A stretch of 6,168 nucleotides of DNA from an uncultured Bacteroidota bacterium (lineage in GTDB: Bacteria > Bacteroidota > Bacteroidia > Chitinophagales > Chitinophagaceae): assembly GCA_903929655.1 (NCBI GenBank), contig CAIYVS010000338.1, forward strand, positions 1 through 6,168. Direction: 5' to 3'. A model generated the notes under the pieces. It was not told the DNA's origin. It saw nothing but the letters and a program-made list of their open reading frames with translations, and searched no databases. Each line of letters starts with the position of its first letter. Within the stretch, counting starts at the first letter, position 1. The position numbers and the translations under genes are program-made. This document shows, piece by piece, positions 5,372-6,168 of this stretch.

Positions 5372-6168
5372 ATGCCCCAGCGCCAATTTTCAGACCAAGC
5401 CTCGACCGCTCCGCTCCGTGTGGGGATCGCCGGGCTTGGCACGGTCGGCGCATCCGTTATCCGCCTTCTGTGGGGACAGGCCGATGCCCTGACCCATCGC
5501 ACGGGTCGCGAAATCATCGTGACCGGCGTATCAGCGCGCGAAAAGGGGCGTGATCGCGGCATCGATCTCGCCGGTCGCACCTGGTTTGATGATCCTGTCG
5601 CGCTGGCGGCCTCGCCCGATATCGATCTCTTTGTCGAGCTCATCGGTGGCGATGAAGGCCCGGCGCGCATTGCGGTCGAAACCGCGCTGAAAAGCGGCAA
5701 GTCTGTTGTCACCGCCAACAAGGCGCTGCTGGCCAAGCACGGCATGGCGCTCGCCGCCCTTGCGGAAGCCAACCACGCGGCTCTGGCGTTTGAAGCCTCG
5801 GTCGCCGGTGGCATCCCGGTTGTCAAAACACTGCGTGAAGGCCTTGCTGGCAATTCCATCGAGCGCGTTTATGGCATCCTCAACGGCACCTGCAATTACA
5901 TCCTCTCGCGCATGGAGCGGGAGGAAATTTCCTTCGCCGATTGCCTGAAGGATGCGCAGGCGCTCGGCTATGCCGAGGCCGATCCGACCTTCGACATTGG
6001 CGGGTTTGATACCGCCCACAAGCTGTCGATTTTAACCTCGCTGGCCTTTGGCACGCGCGTGGATTCCGAAGCCATTCATGTCGAGGGGATTGATACGATT
6101 ACCCTCGCCGATATCCGGGCGGCCACAGATCTTGGCTATCGCATCAAGCTGCTGGGCGTGGCGCAGCG
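5372..6168 (+). CDS. hom: Homoserine dehydrogenase, N-terminal 265 residues, runs off right edge
   Basis: This cytoplasmic enzyme reduces L-aspartate 4-semialdehyde to L-homoserine with NAD(P)H, the branch step toward threonine and methionine. The Rossmann motif GLGTVG is at 21-26, in VGIAGLGTVGASV. A TANKALLA motif with K117 and the substrate-domain NGTCNYIL (171-178) follow. The homoserine dehydrogenase signature spans A195 to K217 (A-QAL-GYAEADP, then FDIGGFDTAHK), with acidic D213 and catalytic K217. The fragment covers the NAD-binding domain and most of the catalytic domain. Family members of about 430 aa add a C-terminal ACT domain that senses threonine, which would lie beyond the edge. 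The start is the ATG at 5372, with a weak GAAG (5362-5365) ahead of it. It gives a 14-residue lead before the Rossmann fold; no better ATG lies nearer. Codon use matches the lpd fragment, so both come from the same genome. Confidence 0.95.
   Translation, partial: MPQRQFSDQASTAPLRVGIAGLGTVGASVIRLLWGQADALTHRTGREIIVTGVSAREKGRDRGIDLAGRTWFDDPVALAASPDIDLFVELIGGDEGPARIAVETALKSGKSVVTANKALLAKHGMALAALAEANHAALAFEASVAGGIPVVKTLREGLAGNSIERVYGILNGTCNYILSRMEREEISFADCLKDAQALGYAEADPTFDIGGFDTAHKLSILTSLAFGTRVDSEAIHVEGIDTITLADIRAATDLGYRIKLLGVAQ

Noticed and set aside
5212..5859. Minus-strand open frame (215 codons) over the repeat and the start of hom
   Set aside because: It lies opposite a clearly recognisable homoserine dehydrogenase, and its Ala/Arg/Ser/Pro-rich translation is typical of an antisense frame in G+C-rich DNA.

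Overview
The window joins DNA from two different bacterial phyla. Positions 1 to about 4380 look like Bacteroidota, probably a Chitinophagaceae-type genome. The proteins have that character, G+C is moderate to low (27/60 at 3721-3780, 16/60 at 4261-4320), there are no Shine-Dalgarno sites, and exact TAnnTTTG -7 promoter elements precede two genes. From about 4385 to the end the DNA looks alphaproteobacterial. G+C rises (32/60 at 4441-4500, 36/60 at 4501-4560, 35/60 at 5581-5640), codon third positions become G/C-rich, and a palindromic intergenic repeat of alphaproteobacterial type appears.

Bacteroidota part. On the minus strand, 1-316 holds the start of a secreted or surface protein: a signal peptide, then a +1/-2 frame break at a four-C tract (262-265), then 87 open codons running off the window edge. 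An AT-rich divergent promoter region (317-495) separates it from gpmI (496-2022, plus), the cofactor-independent phosphoglycerate mutase, with every expected catalytic residue present. Convergent to gpmI, only 36 bp away, is an EnvC-type murein hydrolase activator (2059-3429, minus) with signal peptide, coiled coil and a degenerate LytM/M23 domain. Divergent from it, after 195 bp, is yicC (from 3625, plus), a YicC/YloC-family endoribonuclease.

Junction. yicC does not finish. After its FILQEI motif (about 4366-4383) the frame runs on, without a stop, into the C-terminal half of an alphaproteobacterial dihydrolipoyl dehydrogenase (to 5133). Both proteins are cut inside conserved domains, and base composition changes at the same place. 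The simplest reading is a metagenome assembly or amplification chimera, not a natural fusion gene or a recent transfer.

Alphaproteobacterial part. After the lpd stop comes a 238-bp intergenic region with a nested set of hairpins (5152-5255): a 9-bp hairpin followed by a 7-bp stem whose loop carries two more long hairpins. Then homoserine dehydrogenase (hom, from 5372, plus) begins and runs off the right edge.

The genes are core metabolism and envelope housekeeping: glycolysis, cell separation, RNA turnover, 2-oxoacid dehydrogenase function and threonine/methionine synthesis. I see no defence system, transposase, CRISPR array, tRNA or rRNA. The points that merit checking are the cross-phylum junction, the nested palindromic repeat and the frameshifted surface gene.
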